Positions 25,950 through 34,285 of a DNA stretch of 64,000 bases are shown in pieces (the first letter of the stretch is position 1; every line of letters begins with the position of its first letter). Position numbers and translations under genes: made by a program. Under the pieces are notes generated by a model that saw nothing but the letters and a program-made list of their open reading frames with translations, did not search any database and was not told the origin of the DNA. Origin of the DNA: Opitutus sp. (GTDB lineage: Bacteria > Verrucomicrobiota > Verrucomicrobiia > Opitutales > Opitutaceae); NCBI GenBank assembly GCA_024998815.1, contig JACEUQ010000003.1:509900-573899 (forward strand). The letters run 5' to 3'.

Positions 25950-26864
25950 TCAACGCCGGGCGGTGATGGACTTGGGGGTGTAGAAAATGCGGCGGAAGTC
26001 GAAGTCGGTCTGGATGCGGGTATTTACCCCGAAACTGCTGCCGTGGTCGCTCAGGCTGGCGCTCAAACCTAGGCCGAGAACCCAGCGGTTACGGCTATGG
26101 AAGGTCAGATTCGGCGGCAGCGTCCATGCCATGCCGGGGCGTATGCTGAAGTTATAGGTGTCACTTGAATCCAGGCCGGCGGAACTGCGGAAGGTGGCCT
26201 CTAGGGTGTATTTGACGGGCCCGCGTTTCCAGGTGAGGCCGGGGGTGACGAACCACGTGTCGGCCCCGTAGTGCTGGTCGGTGTTGGTGCGGGGCAGGGC
26301 GCGGGAGTTGAGGTCCAAGCCAAAGCTGACGAAGCCGGTGACCGAGGGATGGCGCTTAAACACGTGCTCCATCGTCATGAAGGGCGTGATGTGGCGAAGC
26401 CCGTCGGTGAGCTCCTCGGGGGCGTGGCCGATGGGCACACTGTATTTGATGCCGGCGGCGGTGTCCCAGAACGGTTCAAGAAAATCGTTGAACCGGTATT
26501 TGGCGCCGAAGCTGACTTGGGAGATGCCGTTGGTGCTCAGGACCGAGCGGTCTTTGAGGCCGTGGGCGATGTAGGAGTCGATGTCGGAGGACAGCTCCCA
26601 TTGAGTCGAGAGGCCGTAACGAAGGCCCCAGACTAGGCGCAGGTGGTCGCGGGACTTGAGGTCGCCAAAACGGGGGCGGAGGGTAACGCGCAGGTCGGCG
26701 GGCAGCGTCATGCGCGGAAGTTCGCTATCGAAGATACCAGGGAGCGGGGCGAGGTCGTTGCCCGCGGGGGTGTTTTTTGCGGTTGGGGTGGTCTCGCCCA
26801 TTGCATTGGCGAGTATGAGAGCCTCCATCACCAGCCAGCACGCTAAGCGCGAGGTGGAATTCAT
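25950..26864 (-). CDS. Predicted outer-membrane beta-barrel protein
   Basis: A 304-residue protein with an N-terminal signal-like stretch (LACWLVMEALILANAMGE). Many alternating amphipathic strands follow: DHLRLVWGLRYGLSTQWELS, VSFGAKYRFNDFLEPFWDTA, VTGFVSFGLDLNSR. It ends FNTRI-like, FDFRRIFYTPK. This pattern fits an outer-membrane barrel of 12-14 strands of unknown cargo, comparable to the phenol-degradation MetA-pathway or similar DUF families, but I do not recognise a named one. Its 3' end is duplicated downstream (see 25468-25949). Confidence 0.65.
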   Translation of the reverse strand: MNSTSRLACWLVMEALILANAMGETTPTAKNTPAGNDLAPLPGIFDSELPRMTLPADLRVTLRPRFGDLKSRDHLRLVWGLRYGLSTQWELSSDIDSYIAHGLKDRSVLSTNGISQVSFGAKYRFNDFLEPFWDTAAGIKYSVPIGHAPEELTDGLRHITPFMTMEHVFKRHPSVTGFVSFGLDLNSRALPRTNTDQHYGADTWFVTPGLTWKRGPVKYTLEATFRSSAGLDSSDTYNFSIRPGMAWTLPPNLTFHSRNRWVLGLGLSASLSDHGSSFGVNTRIQTDFDFRRIFYTPKSITARR

Positions 26865-27377
26865 GGGGTTTATAGGGTTGATAAGGAAACTGACAGACTG
26901 GACCCCAAGTGCAACCCCCCGGCGGCCATTTTACCGTACGCTTACAGTTCAATTACCCCGTGTAATATCGGAACCCGCTAGTTGCTATTGGCTAAAGTCG
27001 GATATGCCGATTTTTGTAATCGGTGCGCCCGCCGTGGCGGAAGTAGCGCAGACTTCCAGTCTGCTCCCTGGAGTTTGGCCCCTGACTAGTCGAACGCAGA
27101 TCAGCCGAATCCTTGAGCTCACGCTCCAGGCCACATGATTCGCGAACACACTCCTTGTGCCCTTGAGCGTGAGCTCAAGGTCTGGAGTTTGGCCGTTTAA
27201 CCTGAATTCCGAAGTTCAAACCAACCACAGATTACACAGATTGCACAGATACAATCCCCTTGGGAGGTAAACGGACTCAGCTTGATCCCCTTTTTTTCAT
27301 CCTGTCTTCAAATTCAGTAACACTCTGTTATCTGTGCTCATCTGTGAATTCCGTGGTTAAAACTTCGGCGTTCGGGT
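26865..27377. other. Repeat-rich gap before the group II intron
   Basis: No gene seen. 27046-27066 is the AGCGCAGACTTCCAGTCTGC palindrome family. CTGGAGTTTGGCC appears at about 27068 and 27182, with CCTGACTAGT after the first; the same words occur at the borders of the 45-48 kb block. A GAGCTCACGCTC palindrome is at 27111-27180. 27225-27260 (CCACAGATTACACAGATTGC) and 27325-27362 (ATCTGTGAATTCCGTGGTT) are inverted partners, and the intron starts 16 bases after. Confidence 0.7.
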
Positions 27378-27540
27378 GTGCGACCATGAAACTAACAACC
27401 ATAACAGTGAAAGTCTGTTCGACCGAATTTAACGATTCGCGGTCGAAGGGCCCGGTCACGGATGCAGGCCGCGAGGCCTCGCCGGAAAGCACGACCGTGT
27501 GCCCGAACCAGTCAGCCGCAACGAAGGTGAACCCCATCCA

Positions 27541-29241
27541 ATGAGCTCCGTTACCGAAACAACCGACGAGTCCAGCCGCTACCTGAACGGTGAAGCCTGC
27601 AAGGATCGGAAAAGGCAGTCTCGCAAAGACGTAGGACCTAAATCGTTGATTTCCGATCAACACGTCGGCGGAGTCAGCGGGGGCGGCGGGGTGGGAAAGG
27701 TCGTTAGGTTAAGTGGTGAGACCTGCGGCGGTGGGGCGTCTTGCGATGCCTCAACCACCGGCACAAGCGCGGCAAAACCTCGTAAGGCCGGACGGGCCGT
27801 GGCAGGAGTCGGAGACCTCCATAGTAGTGATGATCTAGCGGACATTAAAACCGCCGGGGAGCGAAGGGAGGGCACTTGTTCCCACGCATCACAGAGCGGC
27901 AAAGGACCCGACGATGGCTGGGGTGATGAACTCTGGATAAAAACGTCACCGAAGGTTCGGAAGCTGCAACGTGTGCTATATCGGAAAGCAAAAGCGGAGC
28001 CGCATTGGCGGTTCTATAGTTTGTATGGAGAGCTGTATCGGCAGGACATTCTGTCGGATGCGCTCGATCAGGTGATCGCCAATGACGGCGTGCCGGGAGT
28101 GGACGGGTTCGAGGTGGAAACGCTCGTAAAGAACGAAGCCTATCGGGCGGCATGGCTGCTTGCGCTGGCGGAGGAAATGCGAACGAAAACCTACCGACCC
28201 AGTCCGGTCCTGCGCGTCTATATATGGAAGGATCAGGCCAGGACCAAACGTCGTGCGCTGGGCATCCCCACGGTAAAAGACCGTGTGGTGCAAAGTGCGG
28301 CGGCGATCGTGTTGCAACCCATCTGGGAGGCGGACTTCCATGACCACTCCTACGCCTACCGGCCGAAACGCCGGACCCATCAGGCGATGGACAAAGTTAA
28401 AGAGGCCCTGCTGAGCGGAAAGGTGGAGGTGGTGGACGCGGATTTATCGAGCTACTTCGATATGATCCCGCACCGCGAACTCCTGCAATTGGTGGCCAAA
28501 CGGGTGAGCGATGGGAGCGTGTTGCGTTTAATAAAAACGTGGCTGCGCGCACCCATCGTGGAAGAGGACCGGGACACGGGGTGCCGCAAGGTGAGCGCGA
28601 ACCGGTGTGGCACGCCACAAGGCGGAGTTATATCGCCTCTGCTGGCGAACCTCTACCTCAACGACCTCGATCATGCGGTGAATGAGAAGTGCGAACAAAA
28701 GCCGACGATGGTGCGTTACGCCGACGACCTCCTGATCCTGTGCAAACCGGGTCAAGGGGCGGGGCTGCAAACGCGACTGAAACGGTGGCTGGAGGCACGT
28801 AAGTTAAAGCTCAACGAAGAGAAAACCCGACTGGTGGATACACGAAAGGAAGGCTTTGAGTTCCTCGGTTTTTCCGTCGCATGGCGGCAAGGCATGAAGA
28901 GCAAACGAAGGTATCCGCACGTGGAACCCAGTGCGAAAAGTCTGGCCAAGTTACGCGACAAAGTGCGGATGGAGCTAGATGTGCGAACGCGCAACCAACC
29001 GGCGGTGGCGGTGGTCCGCAAGGTCAACCAAATCACTCGCGGTTGGGCGACGGCGTTTCATTACGGCAACAGCACGCACGTGTTTAGTAACCAGCAGGCT
29101 TTTGTGCGCAACCGGTTGCGGCGGTGGCTGTGGCGAAAGTATAGCCGCACCCACGGACTCTTCGAGTTCTTCACCGACGACCGTTTGCATGGTCAATACA
29201 AACTATGGCACTGGCCGCTTGCGGCGGCTTGGAAGCAATGA
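27541..29241 (+). CDS. ltrA: Group II intron reverse transcriptase/maturase
   Basis: Multi-domain intron protein. The RT domain begins near SPKVRKLQRVLYRKAKAEPH (27950) and includes RALGIPTVKDRVVQSAAAIV, HSYAYRPKRRTHQAM, DADLSSYFDMIPH (first catalytic Asp), GTPQGGVISPLLANLYLNDL and the YADD active site at 28717-28728. Domain X (thumb/maturase) follows, with ITRGWATAFHYGNS and the terminal THGLFEFFTDDRLHGQYKLW. I see no clear HNH endonuclease. The first ~130 residues from ATG 27541 lie over intron RNA domains and have no RT similarity, so translation may begin later. The frame is intact. Confidence 0.9.
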   Translation: MSSVTETTDESSRYLNGEACKDRKRQSRKDVGPKSLISDQHVGGVSGGGGVGKVVRLSGETCGGGASCDASTTGTSAAKPRKAGRAVAGVGDLHSSDDLADIKTAGERREGTCSHASQSGKGPDDGWGDELWIKTSPKVRKLQRVLYRKAKAEPHWRFYSLYGELYRQDILSDALDQVIANDGVPGVDGFEVETLVKNEAYRAAWLLALAEEMRTKTYRPSPVLRVYIWKDQARTKRRALGIPTVKDRVVQSAAAIVLQPIWEADFHDHSYAYRPKRRTHQAMDKVKEALLSGKVEVVDADLSSYFDMIPHRELLQLVAKRVSDGSVLRLIKTWLRAPIVEEDRDTGCRKVSANRCGTPQGGVISPLLANLYLNDLDHAVNEKCEQKPTMVRYADDLLILCKPGQGAGLQTRLKRWLEARKLKLNEEKTRLVDTRKEGFEFLGFSVAWRQGMKSKRRYPHVEPSAKSLAKLRDKVRMELDVRTRNQPAVAVVRKVNQITRGWATAFHYGNSTHVFSNQQAFVRNRLRRWLWRKYSRTHGLFEFFTDDRLHGQYKLWHWPLAAAWKQ

Positions 29242-29280
29242 ACTCCGCTGAAACCAAACCGAAAGAATGGGGACTCGGTA

Positions 29281-29312
29281 AGCCGTGTGCGGGAAAACCG
29301 CTTGCACGGTTT
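29281..29312 (+). ncRNA. Group II intron domain V
   Basis: A 32-nt hairpin: AGCCGTGTGCGG, GAAA loop, ACCGCTTGCACGGTT. It has the AGC catalytic triad at the base and a two-base bulge on the 3' side, as expected for domain V. Domain VI follows (about 29318-29368). It lies 40 nt after the stop of the intron protein. Confidence 0.85.
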
Positions 29313-29370
29313 GACGAGGGGGAGGGTCGCGCTGACGGGTTACCGACGCGCGGCTCTCTCTACTCTACTT

Positions 29371-29865
29371 AACTCGTGCCAAGAACCATACAGGTGCTGC
29401 GCATCATGTATGGCGATCTGAGCTGATCACTCCGGAGAGTTTCGCAGACTTCGCAACAGCCACCCGCACGTCAACGAACGCATCGAAACCCATGCCGTTG
29501 CTACCTGCGGTACGCTTCTACCTTAGCTGGGGGGACGGATCTCAACTCGTTTTGGGGCCAAACTCCAGACCTTGAGCTCACGCTCAAGGCCACGGGGAGT
29601 GTGTTCGCGAGGAGTGTGGCCTTGAGCGTGAGCTCAAGGATGCCGAAAGCCTCACTTCAAAAACGAATGGGTATTCCCCGCCTCGTTTCGCCCCGGCGAC
29701 TGGTTTGGCAGCCTTTCTGCTGGCCAATGTCCATTCCGCCACGTGCCCAAGACCTCGACATCACTTTCCACGAACCCGCGAACCCGGCCAACTCCGACGG
29801 CCCAGGGTAGGGAGGCCTTTGCTTGCGAAGCCGAGACGGGAGCACGTTACGAAGCGATTGAGCAC
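29371..29865. other. Gap between the intron and the CHASE regulator
   Basis: 29371-29545 holds nothing I recognise. At 29552-29568 is GGGGCCAAACTCCAGACC, the inverse of the CTGGAGTTTGGCC word seen at 27068 and 27182. A GAGCTCACGCTC palindrome follows at 29570-29639. 29640-29865 is open in the frame of the next gene from GTG 29743, but this stretch lacks family similarity. Confidence 0.6.
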
Positions 29866-31794
29866 ATGGACGAGTTGCGCGCATCGATGCTGCGTGCGCT
29901 GGAGATTTTGCACGCGGTGCGGGCGTTGTTTGCCTTAAAACCCACGCTCACCCGCGCCGAATTCGGGAGTTTTGTGCGCGATGCGTTGGAGCGGCTGCCC
30001 GAACTGCTCGCGCTGGCGTGGGTGCCGCGCGTGGTCGGCACCCAGCGCGCCCTGTTGGAACAGACCGCACGCGAGGAGGGCGTGGCGGACTTTGCGCTGC
30101 GTGAAATCGATCCCTCCGGGCGACTGCGCAGCAGCGAAGAGCGCTCCGAATATTGGCCGATCACCTACGTCGAGCCCATGCAGGCCAACGGTCAGGTGCT
30201 CGGCCTCGATTTGCGCGCTAATCCGTGTCGCCGCAGTGCGCTTGAACATGCCGCGCTCACCGGTCTGCCCGTAGCCACATCGCCGCTCCGGCTCGCGCAA
30301 CTCGGCCAGCGCCGCCTTGGGTTTCTCGTGGTGATGAGTGTGGGCAACGAGGAAACGGCGACCGCGGGCTGGGTCTCGGCGGCCTTTCGCGTGCAAGGGC
30401 TGGTGGAGCGGATTTTCGCCCCCTTGCTCGCGCGCGGCATTCACCTGGAAATTAGCGACGTAGCCGATGAGTCGATACCGCCGTTTACCGCCGGCGACGC
30501 GGTCGAAGCCCCCGCCTGGCGGCAGGTGCAAGACATGCCCATTGCCGGCCGGGTTTGGCGTTTTGTTTTCGAGCCCGGCCCCCGCTTTTGTGCCAACGAT
30601 CCGGCCTGGCTGGCCCGCGCGGCCGCCGACTTACAGCGCACCAACGCAATCCTTGAACAGCGCGTCGCGGCCCGCACCGCCGACCTCGAGACCGCCAACC
30701 GAGAATTGCGCGAGGAAGCCGCACGGCGTGAAGCCGCCGAACTCGCCCTGGCGCGGGCCGACGCGCAGCTTTCCCACCTCTCGGAAGCCGAGTCGCGCCA
30801 GTGGGGGCTGGCCGGCCTGGTGGGGCGCAGCGAGTGTTTTGGCCGCATGCTGCGCGAGGTGCGGGCGGTGCAAGCCGTCGCTCGGACCACCGTGCTGCTC
30901 ACCGGCGAAAGCGGCACCGGCAAAGAGCTGCTCGCCCGCGCCATTCATTACGGCAGCGCCCGGGCGACCGCGCCGTTTGTGCGGGTTGAATGCGCCACCC
31001 TGCTCGATGAAAAGGCCGAAGTGCTGCTCTTTGGCCAGGAACGCGCGCCGGGCATTCCTGAGCACCGCGGTTACTGCGAACTCGCCGAGGGCGGCACGCT
31101 TTTTTTCGACGAGATTGGTGACCTCGCGCCCCGGCTTCAGGCGCGGTTGCTGCGCGTCATGGAGGACGGCGCCTATCGGCGGGTCGGCTCCGAAAAATCG
31201 CGCACGATGAGCGCTCGAGTCATTGCCGCCACCCACGCCGACTTACCGGCCAAAATCGCCAGCGGCAGCTTCCGCCAAGACCTGTATTATCGGCTCCTGC
31301 ATTATCACATCGCCGTGCCCGCGCTGCGCAACCGCCTCGAAGACGTGCCCCTGCTTGCCCAGCACTTCGTGCGCACGCTCTCGGCCGAACTCAATCGCCC
31401 CGCGCCCCGGTTGCGCCCCGACGCCCTGCAGCGCCTGCTGGCGCACAACTACCCCGGCAACATCCGCGAACTCAAAAACACGCTGGAGCGCTCCATCATT
31501 TATGCGGGCGGCGACGAGCTTGGCGTTGAGCACATCGCCTTCGCGCCCCACGCCGGAACCGCGCCCGCCGATGCGCCCCAGACCGACAGCGGAGCGCACA
31601 GCAAATTTTTGTCGGATCTCCCGTTCAACCTCGCTGAGGCCGAGGCGATTCTGGTGGCCCGCGCCCTCGCCGTTTCAGGCGGAAACCTCTCGCAAGCGGC
31701 GCGCCTCCTCGGGGTCAACCGGGCCAGCCTCTACCGCTGGCAGGATAAAATGCCCCCGGTGGACGGTGCGACCAAGGCCGCCGTAATCCGTTGA
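29866..31794 (+). CDS. CHASE-domain AAA+ transcriptional regulator, NtrC-like, without GAFTGA
   Basis: A 642-residue regulator. Residues ~25-195 form a CHASE domain (LALAWVPRVVGTQRALLEQT, YWPITYVEPMQANGQVLGLD), normally an extracellular ligand-binding module, yet no membrane segment flanks it here. A coiled coil (~255-320) leads to an AAA+ domain with Walker A GESGTGKE (~347), Walker B GGTLFFDEIGDL (~412) and FRQDLYYRL with the Arg finger. Where sigma-54 activators have GAFTGA, this protein reads QERAPGIPEHRGYCEL, so the sigma-54 contact loop is lost. A Fis-type helix-turn-helix ends the protein (NLSQAARLLGVNRASLYRW). It may control sigma-70 promoters, as TyrR does. Start ATG 29866; GTG 29743 is the alternative. 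Allophanate hydrolase follows 33 bases later and is a likely target. Confidence 0.85.
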   Translation: MDELRASMLRALEILHAVRALFALKPTLTRAEFGSFVRDALERLPELLALAWVPRVVGTQRALLEQTAREEGVADFALREIDPSGRLRSSEERSEYWPITYVEPMQANGQVLGLDLRANPCRRSALEHAALTGLPVATSPLRLAQLGQRRLGFLVVMSVGNEETATAGWVSAAFRVQGLVERIFAPLLARGIHLEISDVADESIPPFTAGDAVEAPAWRQVQDMPIAGRVWRFVFEPGPRFCANDPAWLARAAADLQRTNAILEQRVAARTADLETANRELREEAARREAAELALARADAQLSHLSEAESRQWGLAGLVGRSECFGRMLREVRAVQAVARTTVLLTGESGTGKELLARAIHYGSARATAPFVRVECATLLDEKAEVLLFGQERAPGIPEHRGYCELAEGGTLFFDEIGDLAPRLQARLLRVMEDGAYRRVGSEKSRTMSARVIAATHADLPAKIASGSFRQDLYYRLLHYHIAVPALRNRLEDVPLLAQHFVRTLSAELNRPAPRLRPDALQRLLAHNYPGNIRELKNTLERSIIYAGGDELGVEHIAFAPHAGTAPADAPQTDSGAHSKFLSDLPFNLAEAEAILVARALAVSGGNLSQAARLLGVNRASLYRWQDKMPPVDGATKAAVIR

Positions 31795-31827
31795 ATTTCG
31801 ACCCCGTTGACCCTTTAAAAACCAGTC

Positions 31828-33621
31828 ATGTCCGTAAGCTCATCTTCCCTCTCGGCTGAATCGATCACGACCCGCCTCAATGATTACGCTGAGCGTGATC
31901 CCGCCGTGTGGATTTCCCGCCTGTCACTCGCCGAGCTGCGCGTCCAAGCCGAGGCGGCCAACCCCAAAGGTGCGCTCGCCGGGCTGACATTTGCGATCAA
32001 GGACAACATTGACCTGGCCGGCGTGCCCACGACCGCAGCGTGTCCAGGATTTGCCTACACGCCTGCCAAGTCGGCCGGCGTGGTGGAAAAACTGCTGGCC
32101 GCCGGCGCGGTGCCGGTGGGCAAGACCAACCTTGATCAATTCGCCACGGGGCTGGTCGGCGTGCGATCGCCCTACGGAGCGCCGCGCAACGTGTTTAACC
32201 CCGATTACATTTCGGGTGGCTCGTCGAGCGGTTCGGCGGTGGCGGTGGCGGCGGGGCTGGTGGATTTCGCGATCGGCACCGACACGGCGGGATCGGGCAG
32301 GGTGCCGGCGGCCTTTAACGGCATCATCGGGCTAAAACCCACGCGCGGCCGCCTCTCGCCGCGCGGCGTGGTCCCCGCCTGCCGCTCGCTCGACTGCGTC
32401 TCCATTTTCACCCGCGACCTCGCCACCGCCGCCCGCGTACTCACCGCCGCCGAAGGCTTTGACCCCGCAGACCCCTTCTCCCGCCAACCCGAAAAGTGTC
32501 ACCCATTAGGTGACACTTTGGCGGCCGTGCGTCGGCTGGGGGTGCCGAGGGCCGACCAGTTGGAGTGGTTTGGCAACGTCGAGTCGCCGGGGCTGTTTGC
32601 CGCTGCGCTCGACCGTCTGCGCGGGCTCGGGATCGAGATTGTGGAGGTGGACTTCGCCCCGTTCCTCGATGCCGCGCGCCTGCTCTACGAGGGGCCGTGG
32701 ACGGCGGAGCGCTTCGCGGCTGTCGGCGCGTTTATTGAAAACCACCTGCCCGCCAACGGTGCGCCGCTCCGCGCGGACTCGGCCACTCCTGCCGGGCTCG
32801 ACCCGACGGTCACCTCCATCATCCAGAGCGGAAAAACTGCCTCGGCCGCCGACGCCTTTCGCGCCTCCTATCGCCTCGCCGAACTTCGCCGCGCCGCCGA
32901 TGTCATCCTCGCCAGCGTGGACGTCCTCGTCGCTCCCACCGCCGGCACGATTTACACCGTGGCCGAAGTGTTGGCCGACCCGGTGCGACTCAACTCGAAT
33001 CTTGGGCGATATAACAACTTCATGAACCTGCTCGACTTGTGCGGGCTGACGGTGCCCGCCGCGCGTTACTCGTTCGGGCCGGGCTTTGGCATCACCTTCA
33101 TCGCGCCGGCCTGGCACGACGCCCGCCTGCTCGCCCTCGGGGCGCGCTTTCTCGGCGAAGCGGCGCCAGCGGAGTGTCACCTAATAGGTGACACTAAAGG
33201 ATCGGCGGCGGTTGAGACGGTTACCTTGGCGGTGTGCGGGGCGCATTTGAAGGGGCAGGCGTTGCACGGGCAACTCACCGCACTCGGGGCGCAGTTTCTC
33301 GCGGCCACCACCACTTCGGCGCAATATCGGTTGTTCGCGCTCGCCAACACCACGCCGGCGAAACCGGGGCTGATGCGCCTGGGCGGTGGCGAAATCGGGG
33401 CGCCCATCGAGGTGGAAACCTACGCGCTTTCGCCGGAGGCGTTCGGCCGCTTCGTGGCCGCCGTGCCCGCACCCATGGTCACCGGCACGGTGCAACTGGG
33501 CGACGGTACTTGGGTGAAAGGCTTTCTCTGCGAACCCTGCGCACTGATAAACGCTGTTGATATCACCGTTTTGGGCGGCTGGCGCGCGTACCTCGTCCGG
33601 GCGACCGCGGATAAAGCCTAA
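31828..33621 (+). CDS. atzF: Allophanate hydrolase
   Basis: Hydrolyses allophanate to ammonia and CO2, the second step of urea breakdown by the urea amidolyase route. The 597-residue protein has an N-terminal amidase domain with the catalytic Lys58 in TFAIKDNID, GGSSSGSAVAVAAG (~130-143) and TDTAGSGRVPAAFNGIIGLK with the Ser-cisSer-Lys triad. A C-terminal domain (~460-597) with GEIGAPIEVETYALSPEAFG and WVKGFLCEPCAL is typical of AtzF/DUR1,2. Two short in-frame palindromes add CHPLGDT (near 225) and CHLIGDT (near 451), one inside the amidase part and one in the linker before the C-terminal domain. No urea carboxylase is in the window. The stop is followed at once by a palindromic repeat. Confidence 0.93.
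   Translation: MSVSSSSLSAESITTRLNDYAERDPAVWISRLSLAELRVQAEAANPKGALAGLTFAIKDNIDLAGVPTTAACPGFAYTPAKSAGVVEKLLAAGAVPVGKTNLDQFATGLVGVRSPYGAPRNVFNPDYISGGSSSGSAVAVAAGLVDFAIGTDTAGSGRVPAAFNGIIGLKPTRGRLSPRGVVPACRSLDCVSIFTRDLATAARVLTAAEGFDPADPFSRQPEKCHPLGDTLAAVRRLGVPRADQLEWFGNVESPGLFAAALDRLRGLGIEIVEVDFAPFLDAARLLYEGPWTAERFAAVGAFIENHLPANGAPLRADSATPAGLDPTVTSIIQSGKTASAADAFRASYRLAELRRAADVILASVDVLVAPTAGTIYTVAEVLADPVRLNSNLGRYNNFMNLLDLCGLTVPAARYSFGPGFGITFIAPAWHDARLLALGARFLGEAAPAECHLIGDTKGSAAVETVTLAVCGAHLKGQALHGQLTALGAQFLAATTTSAQYRLFALANTTPAKPGLMRLGGGEIGAPIEVETYALSPEAFGRFVAAVPAPMVTGTVQLGDGTWVKGFLCEPCALINAVDITVLGGWRAYLVRATADKA
32495..32517. repeat. TGTCACC palindrome inside atzF, copy 1
   Basis: AGTGTCACCCA then TTAGGTGACACT, a 23-bp palindrome with one mismatch. 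Read in the gene's frame it gives K-CHPLGDT-L. Other copies: 33173-33195, 45058-45079, 48017-48038; a half copy AGGTGACACTTTCG lies at ~42856 at the panE stop. Confidence 0.85.
33173..33195. repeat. TGTCACC palindrome inside atzF, copy 2
   Basis: AGTGTCACCTA then ATAGGTGACACT, followed by AAAGG as at the 45-kb and 48-kb copies. In frame it gives E-CHLIGDT-K. It lies at the joint between amidase domain and C-terminal domain. Confidence 0.88.
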
Positions 33622-33813
33622 CTAGTAGGCAGTAACCTTCGAGTTGTCGCATTCTACCGACCCTGAAAAACCAAAAAAACTTCGATTCATTTAGCCGCGA
33701 AAGAACGCAGAGAACGCATAGAAATACAGGGTTTGTTCTTTGCGCTCCTTGCGTTCTTTCGCGGCCAAACTGCCTTGGTTTGATCCGACACTTTGCATGT
33801 TACTGCCTACTAG
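33622..33813. repeat. GCAGTAAC-ended MITE-like element, complete copy
   Basis: A 192-bp element with inverted ends CTAGTAGGCAGTAAC and GTTACTGCCTACTAG and an inverted inner core: TTAGCCGCGAAAGAACGCAG ... TTGCGTTCTTTCGCGGCCAA around AATACAGGGTTTGTTC. No reading frame. It starts right after the atzF stop. It is the best-preserved member of a family with further copies at ~9070, ~9243, 10040, ~13311, ~34030-34140, 41655 and one end at 48884. Confidence 0.88.
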
Positions 33814-34285
33814 TCGGTAGTCATACTGGAGTTGTCGGATGAAAACAGGTTGTCTCGCGAAGGATTAAAAGGGGGCGAAGGACTGGTCCGATGCCGCCTT
33901 TGCTTGATACTTCTTCCGACTTAAACCCCTTCGCGTGACAAACGGATCGACCTCGGGCTGAAAAATTTCGGCTTTGGGGTTAGGGCTGATCCTAGATCCG
34001 ATACTTTAAAATTAACGCCAAACATCGATCTTTTTAGCCACGAAAGAACGCATAGAAATACAGGGTTTGTTCTTTGCGCCCTTTGCGTTCTTTTGCGGCT
34101 AAACTGCCTTGGTTGGATCCGGCACTTTAAATGTTACTGCCTACTCGTCGGTTCGTGGGCCCTGGATCCCTTTGGGCAAAAACCTTGAGCTCACGCTCAA
34201 GGCCACGGGGAGTGTGTCCAAGCGGGGTGTGGCCTTGAGCGTGAGCTCAAGGATGCGGTAAGACCCACTCGAACCTTAACTAAAC
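33814..34285. repeat. Gap with a second partial MITE and a palindrome
   Basis: 33814-34025 holds nothing recognisable apart from words like GTCGGATGAAAAC. 34030-34146 is the right part of a GCAGTAAC-type element (TTAGCCACGAAAGAACGCAT ... TTTGCGGCTAAACTGCC, ending ATGTTACTGCCTACTCG). 34183-34252 is a GAGCTCACGCTC palindrome, 34 bases from the barrel stop. No gene. Confidence 0.75.

Larger units (their letters stand above)
27378..29370 (+). mobile_element. Group II intron with reverse transcriptase ORF
   Basis: The 5' end is called at GTGCGACCATG (27378), the conserved GUGCG start of group II introns. The 3' end is at about 29369-29370 (CTCTCTCTACTCTAC), after domains V and VI. About 500 nt of domain I-III RNA and a reverse transcriptase frame lie between. 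The intron RNA splices itself with help of the encoded maturase and moves by reverse splicing into DNA. It sits in an intergenic repeat, not a gene. The exact 3' base is uncertain by a few nt. Confidence 0.85.

Noticed and set aside
29743-29865. N-terminal extension of the CHASE regulator from GTG 29743
   Set aside because: 41 Thr/Pro/Arg-rich residues with no helix, no ribosome binding site and no family similarity; kept only as an alternative start.
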